Assembly: GCA_025094145.1 (NCBI GenBank)
Contig: JALLLS010000064.1
Coordinates: forward strand, 62,001-126,000
Direction: 5' to 3'
Source: Spinellus fusiger
Lineage: Eukaryota; Mucoromycota; Mucoromycetes; Mucorales; Phycomycetaceae
Length of the DNA stretch: 64,000 bases
Shown: one piece after another, positions 11,891-24,696 of the stretch
Numbering within the stretch: position 1 is the first letter of the stretch
Layout: each line of letters opens with the position of its first letter
Notes under the pieces: generated by a model
The model's input: only the letters and a program-made list of their open reading frames with translations
Database searches by the model: none
Told to the model about the DNA's origin: nothing
Translations under genes and position numbers: made by a program

Positions 11891-12729
11891 ATGCATAAGA
11901 ATGCATTTATACCAGACTATCCTTCTCGGCAACAGCCTGACATCCAGCAACCCAGAGCCATGAACCAGCCCCAAGGCCAGGTAAACAAGAATTAGACTCT
12001 GTCAAGAAATAAGGGAAAAAAAAGAAAGAAAAAAATAGAGGGAAATTCAAATGCCATCTCCATGATTATTTTTTACTGTGAAAATTAACAAGTCCCTCTT
12101 CTTATGTAACGGACACAGTTGGCGGCTCTGATGAGGGGACGAGGAGACGGTGACACTGAACTGTATATGGACATGCCCTTGGATCATGAACGGTCGAACA
12201 GTGCTCCTCCTGACCCTTTGATCTATGGTAGTGATGCAATGCAAAGAAACCCAGACATGCCTGGACGCATTACTACCTCACAGCATTGGAAATCATCTCA
12301 GGCGGGCACACCTCTTATTTATCCTACAGTGTCCACTCGCCAATTATGGTCGCCTTCTGTTAGCAATGGTCCCTTGTCAGCACAGCCCAAGAGTGCTCAT
12401 TTTGATAACAGCACAGGATTCCTAAAAGAAAGTCGATCCATCGACAACTACCACGGTAATCATTTCTTCTTTGTTCTTGTACTCTCTATTGTACTCACTC
12501 TATCGGTATATCCTCCTTCTCTACAGGTCTTCATGGTGAAGACGGCTATTTTGGTGAACGTGGACTCCACACATCCACACACCCACCCCGCCCCACCAAC
12601 GACACACATGTATGGAACACATCCAGCCTGTCTTCGTCGGGTGTGTACGATGCTCTTACCCCGGGAGTGGGTGGGATAATGCATGCTGTAAGAGAAGAGG
12701 CTGATGGCACACTCCACATACACACACAT

Positions 12730-12760
<31 letters not shown>

Positions 12761-15418
12761 AGCACTGACCTTTATGCTTTATTTTTTTCTTTCTTTCTAT
12801 TTAGACCTTTGATCGCTCCACGTCTCCTTTTGCGCTTGCACCTTCTTCGCGTCGAGGAGATGTGGAAGGACGTCACGGTCGCTCCACCCACACCACCAAC
12901 ACCAACACCAACACCAACACCAACACCACCACCACCACCACCAATAACAACAACAACAACCCTACAGAGATGTACCAGAGCCAATTCTCCATGCACAGTT
13001 CAGCAGGCGACATGCCCTTGGGTGAGGACGACACACCCCACAAGTACTACGCGCCTTCTCCTTTTGATACCAACGACGAACAGCGTTTCTTTCATTTTCA
13101 GGCCCCACGTCCCATGTCGCCCTCCATGCGCAATGGCAATAAGTTTGCTCTTTCGCCTCCCCAAAGAGCCAATTCAACACCACCTGCCAACTTCATGAAT
13201 GACCGTCGACAGCCGTCTTCTATGGATGACTACAGTGCACTTGTGTTGAATACTAGTCATCTTCATTTGGGCGACAAGGTAAGTCTGCAATAAGACACTG
13301 AAGAAAAAGAGAGAAAAAGAGAGAAAAAGAAGAACGTGTCACTTATATCCGTGGATAAAGGAGGATGGGACCAATGTTAAAACCAACCGGGCCATGCAAC
13401 AGCGTTATGCACAGTGGGCTCGACAGCGCCAGCATGGTACAATGCAGGTCCCTCATCATTTGGATGCAGTTCTCAAGGACACCAATGCCCAAAGCTGGGG
13501 TAGTGCAGGACAAAATGCAATGGCCTCTCCTGGTAAAGTAGCCCACCTTTGTACAAGAGTGTGTGGGTGTGATAAGTGTGAAAAGGGGGGGTAGATATTT
13601 CCATGGACTGACTCTTTATTATGATAACTCGTATGGTGGGCTGTGTGGGGGTAAGTAGGTCTCTTTGCCAATGATGGAAGAAACGGCGCCCTGTCTCCTC
13701 AATTGTATGGTGCAGGACAGACGCCTTTCAGCTGGGACGACAGAGACGAGTTGGTAGGCCAGACCTATGCAGTCAACAACAGTGGCCAGAGCCAACCACA
13801 GTCCATGGGCAAATACCCTTCTACTCCCTCCTTTGCTGGGTTCTCCTCCATGCACATGACACCCGAGGGAATGATGGACCACGAATTGAATCCTCGGTGG
13901 TTAGAGGGCATGGGTGACTTGGCGACACCTACCGTTGGCAGTGGAGGAGGACATCGTATGGCCTCTCCTCCTGTCCCGAATCGTACACAGAACATGATGG
14001 GGTACCATGAGGCAGGCGGACGGGCTAGCACACCCGACAGCTACATGAACATGAACGACCGCATGTTCCAACAATTTCAGTCTCGTCAGCGTCAGATCCT
14101 GATGCAGCAAGAGCAGATCTTGTTGATGCGTGAACAGGTGTTGAGGCAGCAGCAGTCACAGCAGGATTTGTTGATGCGTGGTGCGTATGGGATGTCTGGG
14201 GTAGGTGGGATCAATCCCACAAGCAATACAATGAACACGAATGCATCTACCAATGGCGGACGTGGACGGAATGTGTCTATGCTGCATGAGTCCCACAGCA
14301 CGCCTACATCAGAGGTAGCCCCCATCATCAGAAGTCCTCTGCTAGAGGAGTTCCGTGGCAACAAGAACAAGAAGTATGAGTTAAAGGCAAGTCTCCTGTT
14401 AGCTTATAAATGAAGGAGAACAGCTCTATTCACACAAAGCCTATAGGATATTGTCAACCATGTGGTAGAATTCAGTGGAGACCAACATGGATCCCGTTTT
14501 ATTCAGCAGAAACTAGAAACAGCCAACAGCGATGATAAACAATTGGTTTTTGATGAGATTCTTCCCAACTGTCTTCAATTGATGACCGATGTGTTTGGTA
14601 ATTATGTCATCCAGAAGCTATTTGAGCATGGAAATCAAGGCCAGAAATCAGTACTTGCAAAACAAATGGAAGGCCATGTCCTGTCTCTGTCTTTGCAAAT
14701 GTATGGATGTCGTGTAGTGCAAAAGGCATTAGAGCATGTTTTGAATGACCAACAGGCAGTCTTGATACACGAATTGGAAGGCACTGTACTCAAGTGTGTT
14801 AAAGATCAGAACGGAAATCATGTTGTGCAAAAAGCCATTGAGCGCATTCCTGCTCAACATATCCGATTCATCATTGATACTTTTCATGGCCAAGTGTTTC
14901 ACTTGGCAACACATCCTTACGGCTGCAGAGTGATTCAGCGTATGTTTGAACACTGTCCTGAAGATCAGACAGTAAGTCGTGCCACAGAAAATAGAAGGAA
15001 AGAAAGAATTAACATATGAGTGGGTGGGTATTAGAGTCGCTTATTAGAGGAATTACATCGCAATACAAGTCAGCTTGTTCAAGATCAGTATGGCAACTAT
15101 GTCATTCAACATATTCTTGAACATGGTAAGGCTGCAGACAAAGCGTTGATTATTGGTAAAATCCGCGGCCACGTCCTTCAACTGAGCAAACACAAGTTTG
15201 CAAGCAATGTAGTTGAAAAGTGTGTTGCTTTTGGTGGAAAACAAGACCGACAGCTTCTCATTGAAGAGGTCTTGCAGAACAGATCAGACGGGTAAACATC
15301 ATTTCTCTATTGCTAGTGTTGTTGTTATTATTGCTATTGTCCATGTGTGCTCATATGTATAATAGTACCTATCCCCTCATGTCGATGATGAAGGATCAGG
15401 TAAGCCACTCGTAGCCCC

Positions 15419-15453
<35 letters not shown>

Positions 15454-15815
15454 TATAGGAATGTACTTACAAGGTTCTTTTTCTTCTCTTTTCCTTTCTA
15501 GTATGCAAACTATGTTGTTCAAAAGATGTTGGATGTTGTGGATGGAGAACAGCGCGAACTTTTGGTCAACAAGATCAAACCTCACTTGCCAGGCCTTAAG
15601 AAATACACTTATGGAAAACATCTTATCAATAGTAAGTCGATGGATTCATGGGTTGGATAGTGTACATTGGCTAATGCCTGGAATGAACAATAGCCTGTGT
15701 TGAGGTCGAGAAGCAACTACTTATAGAGAAAGAAGGCACCGTTTCTTCTGCAGAAGGTGCAGTGGAAACATTGGCTGTTGTAACTCAAGACTCCCAGGGC
15801 CCTGCTTCTCCCTAA
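11891..15815 (+). CDS. Pumilio/PUF-family RNA-binding protein
   Basis: Eleven exons (11891-11980, 12119-12455, 12527-12687, 12805-13278, 13361-13532, 13659-14386, 14447-14971, 15035-15291, 15366-15399, 15502-15631, 15694-15815) give 1009 residues. The first ~650 residues are low-complexity (Asn/Thr, Ser/Pro and Gln-rich; a helical Gln/Met stretch near [17 protein letters not shown]). The C-terminal PUM homology domain starts at [13 protein letters not shown] and has all eight repeats, with recognition cores SRFIQ, NYVIQ, CRVVQ, NHVVQ, CRVIQ, NYVIQ, SNVVE and NYVVQ. PUF proteins bind mRNA 3' ends and repress or localise them. The intron before exon 7 has a GC donor (14387). All phases agree and the total is a multiple of three. 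Confidence 0.95.
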
Positions 15816-16799
15816 AGAAAAAAGAGGAGATTCGAACTTGAGTTATGGATATCTTCCTGGCCTTTCTCAAAACGCTGAGGCTTCTTGAAATCAACGTTTT
15901 GCTTTAAATAATATCTACGATATAGTATATATAAACCTTTAAGAACGTGTAAATATAAGTAGAACGTTGATGAATACAAAATTCAGACTCTATGGTTTTG
16001 AAGTGGATATATTTATTGGTTTGATGATACATACGAGGGAAAGTTGGCTATTTATCTGTTTGTTGATTATTATCATTTGCTTGTTTGCTTGCTTGCTTGT
16101 ATTCAGAGTGTGGTTATGAGACGAGTCCATAAAGATGGTTGACAGCCCATAGATGATAATTACATGTTATTTGATAAAGAGTAGAGCATTGTCTTGAAGA
16201 TAAACACAAGGTTACTATAATGTGTATGCTGTGTACTAATGCTATAACAAAAGAAGTAAATAAAATAATGAAATGATTAATATTTATTATTATAGACACA
16301 TTAAGAGAAGTATTTATGTTTTCCAAAGCTATACTACAGCAGATTCGTACTTGAAATATGAAATGGTATGATAGATAGTGTATATAGATATATGAGATGC
16401 ATGTGTTTGGACAGGTAGAGAGTACTAGGCATTATGCGTCTTAGGTAGAAAGTAGTGTAGGCTTTGTGTTTGATAAATGTCAGAATACAGATTTATTAAG
16501 ACAATTGGAAAGGTACTTGTACTAGTATTTCTAAGCTACAGTCCATTTTCTAAGTAATAAATAAAGGTGATAAATGACAGGCGATAAATGGCATAAGATG
16601 TGGTAATTGGGCGAGGGTGTAGACCGTGAATTAATGCGATAGATGTAAAGAATGATAAAGTGATCATCACAATACAAGAGTAAGATGTCTATAACTCTTA
16701 GATGAGTTTCATTTCTAACATTTAGTATTATTTGACTGTATCAATATGAACTTTGTATATTACATTGTTATTAATAATGAAAAGTTAGTTATGTTATAG

Positions 16800-16844
<45 letters not shown>

Positions 16845-16950
16845 GCTTATATGAAAATAACAAAGTAAATCTAACAATAATTGACCATACATTCATCAAT
16901 CGAACACTAATTTTTTTAATGTAAATAAAAGAATTCTTTGAGATCTATTA
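15816..16950. other. 3' flank of the Pumilio gene, AT-rich; ATA repeat
   Basis: Contains a TGTAAATA (15948-15955) and a TGTATATA (16379-16386), both matching the Pumilio consensus, plus an ATA trinucleotide tract at 16801-16843. No coding potential seen. Confidence 0.5.
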
Positions 16951-16953
16951 ATA

Positions 16954-17802
16954 AAGTGAACAGTAAATAGTAATAGTTTTTTTTTCTTCTTCAAATTTCT
17001 GGCTATTTCTATACTGAAAATAACATACGCTATTCTTTTCTTTTTTCATAACACTTCTTTTCTTATAATATCTAATTCATCTAATAAAACTAACATATTC
17101 ACCAAGACCCCTGAGATGTATGAAAAATACCAACTTTGAGACTTGTTCAGCCATCTTTATACCAGCTGCTGAACATGAACACTACTCCGGCCGAGGCATC
17201 TCGTATGTTCAACGTGCTTGCTTCCACTGTGAGAAACATAGTGAAGCACTACATGGAAACAGGCTTAGTGGTACTTTTCCCAAAAAGTTATAAAAAGAAA
17301 AATCTAGACTACAAAGCCCACCAGTGGTTGAGATGAACAGTAATGAGCAACTCCAACCAGACCAAAAAGTAGCTATCAGGGCAGGTATGGTCATCAAGAT
17401 ATCAGGGCCAGCCTTGAAGAAGTAGCTTGATGAAATGGGTTTCCGTTCATTCATTCTAGTAGTCAAGCCTCTCCTCACAAATAAAAACATGGAGAAAAGG
17501 CTCCAGTGGGCCCGTGAGCATGTTGGTTGGATACTTGAGCAGTGGCAAGAGGTCGTCTGGTCCGATGAGTCTAGGGTCGGGCTGATAAGCTACGACAGGG
17601 GCATCAATTTCATCAGGCAATAATGTACTGCCTTTGAGCCCAAGAATGTCTTGGAAACAAAAAAAGTATGGAGGTGGTGGAGTAATAGTATTAGCTGTTT
17701 TAGTTGGAAGGATGTTAAAAAATGGATCGTAGTAGTGGTTAAGACACACTCCAACAATTACATCAATGTCTTGGGAGAAGTCTACTGCCCTGAACTCAAA
17801 CA

Positions 17803-17836
<34 letters not shown>

Positions 17837-18165
17837 CTCTAAACCCTGGAGCCAGTTACTGCCTAAAGGAAGACAATGCTAAACCCTATAAAAGTAAGGC
17901 AACTAAATCAGAGAGTAGTTAATGGTATAGCAATGACTCTTTACTGGCCCTTACAATACTTATCTCAATCCAATTGAGCAACTGTGGACTTAAAATATCA
18001 TTAGGAAGGACAGAAAGGTGTATTCAACCAAAGAATATTTAGAGCCTGCTCTAATGTTGGAATAAGGAAAATTATCAAAGGCAATAGACACCCTCATTGC
18101 CAGGTAGTTATAGATGCCAAAGAATGATGGTAGTTATTAAATTACCTCAAATAAAACCATTGTTA
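16954..18165 (+). mobile_element. Tc1/mariner family B copy, heavily decayed
   Basis: The left end (AAGTGAACAGTAAATAG) is a diverged form of the family B terminal repeat seen at 30124. Pieces of transposase are colinear with the better copies: the N-terminal HTH (LNMNTTPAEASRMFNVLAST), then VVWSDESRVGLISYDRG with the first catalytic Asp, and a frameshifted C-terminal part. A TCTC tract interrupts it at 17802-17838. Stops and frameshifts make it inactive. The right boundary is approximate. Confidence 0.7.
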
Positions 18166-18169
18166 TTTA

Positions 18170-18900
18170 GTCCCAAGTAATGAGTGACTAGACAAAAGAT
18201 AAGTCTATATTTCTTATTCTTTAAAAATAAAATAGAGGTCTTTTTCTTTTCTTTTATAACCTATTCAAAAGATGACCATAGTCAATAAAAATCAGCCAAC
18301 CGTTAGCCAAGAACATAAAGATAGTCTCACCAAAAGAAGAGAGCATGATATGTTTATTAGAAGTCAAATCATAGGACAATGGAATATACATGCTACTTAT
18401 CAAGAGATTTCTGACGATATTGACATCCCAAAGAGCACAGTGGGCAAGAGTGTTCTATTGTATAAAAACAAAGGCACAAATCAACTCAAAATACATACAG
18501 AAAGACCTGAAAAGGTTTTTTCTACTTCAAAACTAGCTATTTTTTTGTCTATTCGCAGAAACCTAATGCAAACAATTGCATATCATTAGAAAAATATGAA
18601 TGATGCAGACGTGGATATTTGCCGTAGGATATTTATAAAATACATGAATGAACTCGGAGGTTTTTCATGCTCACTATCAAGACAACCTAGTATGACACTT
18701 ATTCACAAGCATAACCAATACAAAACAGTTTGAATGATACTTGCGTAGTGAATGAGAGAAGATCCCAAATGAATTTCTGGAAGATTTAGTGGATAGTATG
18801 CCAAGGAAGTGCTCTACTGTGATGAAGAATAAAGGCCTTGCTATAAGGTACAAAGCAATATCTTTATAATAAAAAATGTAGATAATCATCTAAATAAAAA
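18170..18900 (+). mobile_element. Tc1/mariner family C fragment
   Basis: Colinear with 29175-30123. It begins with the same AAAATAAAATAGAGGTC leader and an N-terminal HTH region at 18272-18589 (TKRREHDMFIRSQIIGQW, IDIPKSTVGKSVLLY). The catalytic part is deleted or degenerate. It abuts the family B copy directly on its left. Confidence 0.7.
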
Positions 18901-19143
18901 ATATTCCAAATCTTGTGTAATTCCATGAATCTTTTATTATGAACATCTTTGACTGATAGATATGCCTTTATTTTTCAAAAAAAAAAATTGATTTTTTATC
19001 TAGCTACTTGAGAGTGTAAATGAGGTTTAATTGTATCCTCTCTTTTTCTTGTTCTGAATGGCTGAATATAAAAGAAAACATTATCGTAAAATTAAAGATA
19101 GATCATCTTCCAGAAAGTGTTGACGAATCTATGTTTTTTTCAG

Positions 19144-19706
19144 GCAATTCTTGCATGGAGAAAATACAACCCTGAAAATATTGACGATGATCAAATAATA
19201 GACCACACATTAAATCTGGATATTATAGAGTGTATATTCAGTTTAAGAATCAAACTAATCCATCTTGAAGCTAGGATTAATAAAGAATCATGCTCTTTCA
19301 AAGAAGAAACCTATAAACAACGAAAATTCAATAGAAGAAAACTATAATAGCGAATATTTATCACAGAAGATCTTCATTTGGAAAAAGAATAATAGCATAC
19401 TTAGTCCAAACGATCAGCAGTTTGCAGCCATGATCTACTGTATAAAATTCACTCAAATTTCATTTGAGTTTATTGTTGATTCTGTTGAAAATAACAAAGA
19501 TGTGATGAGTGTAGATGGTATCGACTACTTGGTAAGAGATATCACAATATAATATATAGTAATAATAATATAAAAACTCAAAACAATAGCTTAAAGAAGC
19601 CTATCGTCTTCTGCTGTTGAAGAATCCAACTGACATTGATAATGAAGATTTGAAACCTCGCTATACTCAAAAACTCTATCTACTTGGTGTTCCTATAACT
19701 ACTTAA
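19144..19706 (+). pseudogene. Unrecognised protein gene, probably frameshifted
   Basis: Three coding blocks form a plausible but broken gene. Block 1 (from 19144) reads AILAWRKYNPENIDDDQII with no clear start codon. Block 2, in another frame, runs to 19531 (SQKIFIWKKNNSILSPND ... VDGIDYL). An intron 19532-19589 (GTAAGAG...CAATAG) then joins to LKEAYRLLLLKNPTDIDNED and ends VPITT at 19706. The block 2/3 junction is in phase, supporting real splicing in the past. No intron explains the frame change near 19300, so this is either a pseudogene or contains an assembly error. I do not recognise the family. Confidence 0.4.
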
Positions 19707-19924
19707 AATTCAATACCTGTCTATATTTACGGATTAAGTTTTATGAATCAAGTGTTCTATGTAATATCTCTTTTCATGTTAAATTCTTTCTTAATCCACT
19801 AAAAAATATTTGCATATATAAGTCAAAATCAAGTTCACACTTTATGAATAAATATTACGAATAGTATGAGTATTAAACAGTTTAATTATATATTGTGTGA
19901 GTCACTTATGGTATTCATTTAGAT

Positions 19925-20145
19925 ACTTTATAGAATACTTATCGTCTTAGACTTCAACTAAAGGAAATCCTGGACAGTTCAAAGAGTAAATAAAGTCTGA
20001 TATTTATTGATGGGTCTTTTGCACTTGTTGTATATTTTTTTAATTGCTACTGTCTACTAGTTTTAATAAAAAGCCCTCTCTTGCTAAAGTATCATCCCCT
20101 AGATATACGCCTTGCTAACTAACTCATCTTCTACCATGTGGTCCC
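19925..20145 (+). repeat. LTR-like fragment, type 1 copy a
   Basis: Similar over about 200 bp, in the same orientation, to 41330-41530 (shared landmarks: CTTCAACTAAAGGAA, GGACAGTTCAAAGAGTAAA, TTTTAATAAAAAG, GTGGTCCC). AATAAA-type signals and a terminal GTGGTCCC that could be a primer-binding site suggest the 3' part of an LTR. The internal region of a retroelement is not present next to it. LTR identity is inferred. Confidence 0.45.
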
Positions 20146-20649
20146 GTTTAGGCAATTTGTGTTTCTGTTGACTGGGATGATCGATAGTTCTATTTATGGA
20201 AAGTGATTATCCGACATTCTTTGGAAAGTATAGTGTCGATGTTTGAAAACGAAATGTCGTAAAATAATTTTGATTTGTCGTTGTGGGTTAGCCATATTAT
20301 CGTCTTAATTTTCATTATCGTCTTTGATCTTAGATATCAAAGGAATCGGTCAGTCAACGTGTGGTTAAACTCTGATCTTTATTCATTCAATTGTAAACAT
20401 CTTTTCTACTTATCTTCTACTGATATAAGCTATAATGTGAGGCATATGTTTGATGGTATAATGCAAGAGTGTCAATGATATAATGCGTTGTATTGCTTGC
20501 ACGTCCCTGACACATTTAGCAACCTTCCTCTTTTGGTTGTTCTGCGACACAAATGAAGAACATCCATTTTTGGAAATAGTCTTACGATATCATTAACAAA
20601 GTTTCTTTTGCCTTTTATTTGAGCCCACTTTCCTTTGATTCAAATTATA

Positions 20650-20856
20650 ATGTCAAATGTGTTCTATTATGAAGATGGACAAGATACTCTTTATGATGAG
20701 CAAGAAATGAGAGCATATGACCCTATGGAAGACGTCCTGACTCAATTCAATGACTCAAATATTATCCTGGAAATGCTAACTAATCAAAAGACTTACTTTG
20801 ATCAAAAGCTTCTCGAGAAGCTGATTGTAGACAAACTAACAAGTGGTGTTAAGTAA
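20650..20856 (+). CDS. Small acidic ORF, unknown, doubtful
   Basis: A 68-residue frame (MSNVFYYEDGQDTLYDEQ ... LTSGVK) between the LTR-like fragment and Sec10. It has natural amino-acid composition but no recognised domain. It ends at a GTAAGA that could also be a splice donor. It could be a small gene, an upstream exon or retroelement debris; it is not needed for the Sec10 model, which starts at 21066. Confidence 0.25.
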   Translation: MSNVFYYEDGQDTLYDEQEMRAYDPMEDVLTQFNDSNIILEMLTNQKTYFDQKLLEKLIVDKLTSGVK

Positions 20857-21065
20857 GAAAAACCAACTATTTCCATAACAACTGTTCCAAGTGCCCAATA
20901 TTACACAACTATTTTCATTACATAAAAAGAAATGTTATTACCGCTTAAAAATCAGATAAATCTTTAGGTGTGTAGTCACAGAAGAACACTGCCACCATAG
21001 TAAGTTCAAACACAGACCTACGAGATGGCCCATCTTCCTGCAAGTAGATCAGTTACCACTACACA

Positions 21066-24000
21066 ATGGAACGACCATCACAGATACGTACAACACTTCC
21101 ATTCGACCTTTCAACAGGAGTCCAGAATTTACTTACTATTGAGAACTTCAAGGCAAGATCTGTTGAAATAGTTCAACAGTAAACATTATCTCTCTCCAAG
21201 GACACTGTAGAACATCCTTAGCTCATCAACGTACAATAACACTCTTTGTACTCACTAGGGCAATGTATCAAGCCATGATTTTGTTGAAAACGTATCCCAG
21301 GGTGTAATGGATAAGCTGGACAAAAGAGACCAAAAAGGTAAATGGTTCATCTGTTTGTTAAGGAGAAAAGAAAGTACATATTAACTTAGTCTATCTATGT
21401 TATCCTCTATCTATAAATATGTAAAGCCATCTTTGACCCAAAGCCCTTTATTCGTACCTTTGAAAATGTCTTGGATGAGCTCAATATACTACAAAGAAAT
21501 GTACAAGAACAGTGTGACGAACTTGAGTCAAGTGTTCAAGTTGCCGAGCTTCAATACAAAAAAAGTGTCATTGAATTGCAAGGTTCATTTGACGTGAGTA
21601 ATTCTACAGAATTTAATAGAAACAGAAAGAAAGAAGAAAGGTTGGGAGTCTTAATAACTCTTCTTCTTTCCATTTATTAGGAGGTCTATCGATCTTATGA
21701 CAGTCTGGAAAGTCGCATTGGTGATGTAGGAAAAACAGCAATTCGAATTGGAGAACAACTAGAGACGATTGATAAACAACGTTCAAGGGCATTAGAAAGT
21801 CGTGATATTATTGAATACTATATGGAGTTTCAAGAAGATAGTTCAGAAAGACTTGATTCTTTGAGATACCACGGAGGAGATGAAGGGCAACTTAAAGTAT
21901 AGTACCAATGACTTGTAACCCACTTATGTGTATGATAGGCAGCTGTGATTGCCAGAAGACTAAATGCAGTAGCTAAAGAAGTGGATGCCAATAATGGAGT
22001 AATGTATCTAGGTCTTATATAGTATAATTGACCAAAACTAACGATGTTTTGTCAGGCAAAAGACTTTATTGAAAAGTTTTGTGAAAGTTTCGAAAAAGAA
22101 ATGCTTGAAGAATTCGACAAGGCATATAAGGAGGGAGATCCAAGAATTATGGCTGTAAGTTATTTTTATTTTTATTAAAAGAAAAAGAATGTCACCCTTC
22201 TCCATTCAAAGCATCTGTATTCATCCACTTTTTTAATAGCATTGTGCTAAAGTTCTATTTGAATTTAACGGTGGTGCCTCATGTATTCAAACCTATGTCA
22301 ACCAACATGAGTTCTTTATGTCAAACATGAAGATTGAAGAAATGGAAGACATGCGTTACTCTGAAGAGTAAGTCTTTTGAAAAAGTGGCTTCTATGTATA
22401 CATAAGTTTTGGCTTACTCTTTATACTCTGTTAGTCATACTCAACTTTCAGATCCTTATCATTCCCCCCCAGAAGTAGACACAAGTCTTGTGAAGCTTTA
22501 TGATGACATCCGAATTACTGTCCGCAGAGAAGTTGAGATTATCACCAATGTATTTCCTCAGCCTGCTACTGTGATGCAGGTGTTTCTTCAGAGAATCTTT
22601 GAACAATCGGTAAGTGTTACAAAACAAATGTTGGAATGGTTTGGATTTAATTATGAATATATTACTGTAGATCCAAGACCATGTAGAAAGGCTTCTCATA
22701 AGAGCAGAAAGTATTTCCAACTTGGCTTATCTTCGAACACTTGCATCCACACACGCAGGAACAAAAAGACTCATCGAGAACTTGAAGTTCTATTGTGACA
22801 AAGAAGCTTCATTTACTAATAATGTGGATGTGAATGGTTTGGTGGCTTCTACTTCGCCTGATCAGACCTTGGATCGCTGTATGGCTGACTTATTTGTGCC
22901 CTACACAGAAGGACAACGTTACCTTACTCGTGAAAAGGCAACACTTAATGAGTTATTTGGCAGCATTGTATCAGAGTTCTTAAACTACATGGTAGGAGAG
23001 GTCGATCAACGGCATCTCATGGGCGTTTTGTGTGTGTGTCTAGCAACAACGTAAAAAGGTCTCTGTTCGTAACCAATCCGTATTGACACGTACCTTGAAT
23101 CAAATCTCTGCATCTGCATCTTCTGGTGGGGCGTCTCCTATAACACCCTCCTTTGTTAATGGAGATGTTAATGGAGTATCATCTCCCAATAACCCATCTG
23201 AACGCACTCCAGAGATGAAGAAGGCCATCACTAATCTTGTAAAAGTGGATGACAATGGGTTTTGTTTGCTATCAAACGATGCTATCATACGCATAGCCAA
23301 CATCCATGCAGAAGCCATCATTCGATGTGTGGAACTGACAGGATCACAAGATGTGTAAGTTGATAAGATTTACCTCGATTTACTTCAGTTCTATTCATAT
23401 AAACTGCATAGACCCTCTTCTATCGAAACAATGTATGCTCTGCTGGTAGATTTCATGGATATGAAATATCTTGAAATTGTACTTGATGAGTAAGTTAATG
23501 GTTATGACACTAGCTAACGTTTGTATAATAGAGTCATTGAGGAACTCGGGAACAGTAAAGTTGAACCAGAGATGACCTGTTTCCCAGTGATAAAAACCAC
23601 AACTCAGATTATTCAACTTTTACAGCAACATTTCCAAACGGCTGTGGTGAGCAAAAAAAAAACATTGATCATTGGAATTTAACCATGAAACTATTGATTT
23701 AGGTTCCACTTGTGGGTGGTTCACCTTCTGTTTATAAGAAAGTACTTACTACTAAGAATGGGTTTATGTCTTCACTGGAGCAAAAAGTGAACATTGTTCT
23801 CCAAAAAATTGTAGATGGTAAGTTGAGTCAATACTAAAGTTGATTAATATTTCCATTAGGTGTGAATTATTGGTTGGGCGAGATACTTTCAAGACAAAAA
23901 AAGAACGACTTTAAACCTAAAGATGAGGAAGTAGTGATGATGAGCATGGGTACTCAGGTAAGAAAAAAGAGAATAAATAGCAAATAGAGTAAGGCCTAAC

Positions 24001-24696
24001 TTTTTTTATATTTATTCATTTGTTAAGCCATGCATACAATCTCTTGAGTTTATCACCCGTGTTTATAATGCAGCACGCACCACACTACAAGGAAAAAACT
24101 TGGAGCTGTTTTTACTGTTGATCGGAAATTCATTTCACCTGTAAGTTATTGTCGAAATGTCATCTTATCCATCTATAGTTTGCTATTAGCTCATTTTAAA
24201 AAGTATCCTGTCACACCTACAGGTGGACTTTTGGTAACAAAGTAAGTCAATAAATCCATTGAGCTGTATAAAAAAAGATATGATGAACTGTATTTGATTT
24301 TATGTTAGAGATATTGCAAAATACCAAGAAATGGTTCGCATGTTTAAGCTACCTTCTCTCGATGATCGGTTTGAAATGTTACGACAGATTGGAAATATTT
24401 TCCTCGTAAAACCAGAGATCTTACGTTCTATCCTATCAGAGGGTTACCTAGCACGTTTAGATCCCAGTTCTTTATATCCTTACCTTGAAAGGCGTGTAGA
24501 CTTTAAGAGCGCCAAGCTGGATCGTGTCCTGGGTATCTCCGTAGATGAAACTAGTGTAGTTACCAAGGCTTCTACAGATGTAGGAGGAAAGAGTCAACGT
24601 CGATCATTATTTGTAAACGATAATGCTGTACTAAAGGAAATGATGAAGAGCTATAAAAATAACCGCGAGTTCTTGTCTGCTTTTAGTATAACATAA
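21066..24696 (+). CDS. SEC10: Exocyst complex component Sec10
   Basis: Seventeen exons (first 21066-21152, then 21259-21337, 21427-21593, 21681-21896, 21939-21998, 22056-22154, 22240-22367, 22435-22609, 22671-22991, 23044-23354, 23412-23489, 23532-23646, 23703-23817, 23860-23957, 24028-24140, 24179-24241, 24309-24696) give 870 residues, the usual Sec10 size. Recognisable parts: N-terminal LTIENFKGNVSSHDFVE; FDPKPFIRTFENVL; coiled-coil IGEQLETIDKQRSRALESRD; RLNAVAKEVD; DLFVPYTEGQRYLTRE; and the C-terminal PTGGLLVTKDIAKYQE. Sec10 tethers secretory vesicles to the plasma membrane within the octameric exocyst. Intron 1 has a GC donor (21153). A low-complexity insert (SASASSGGASPITPS) lies in exon 10. 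Phases agree throughout. Confidence 0.94.
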
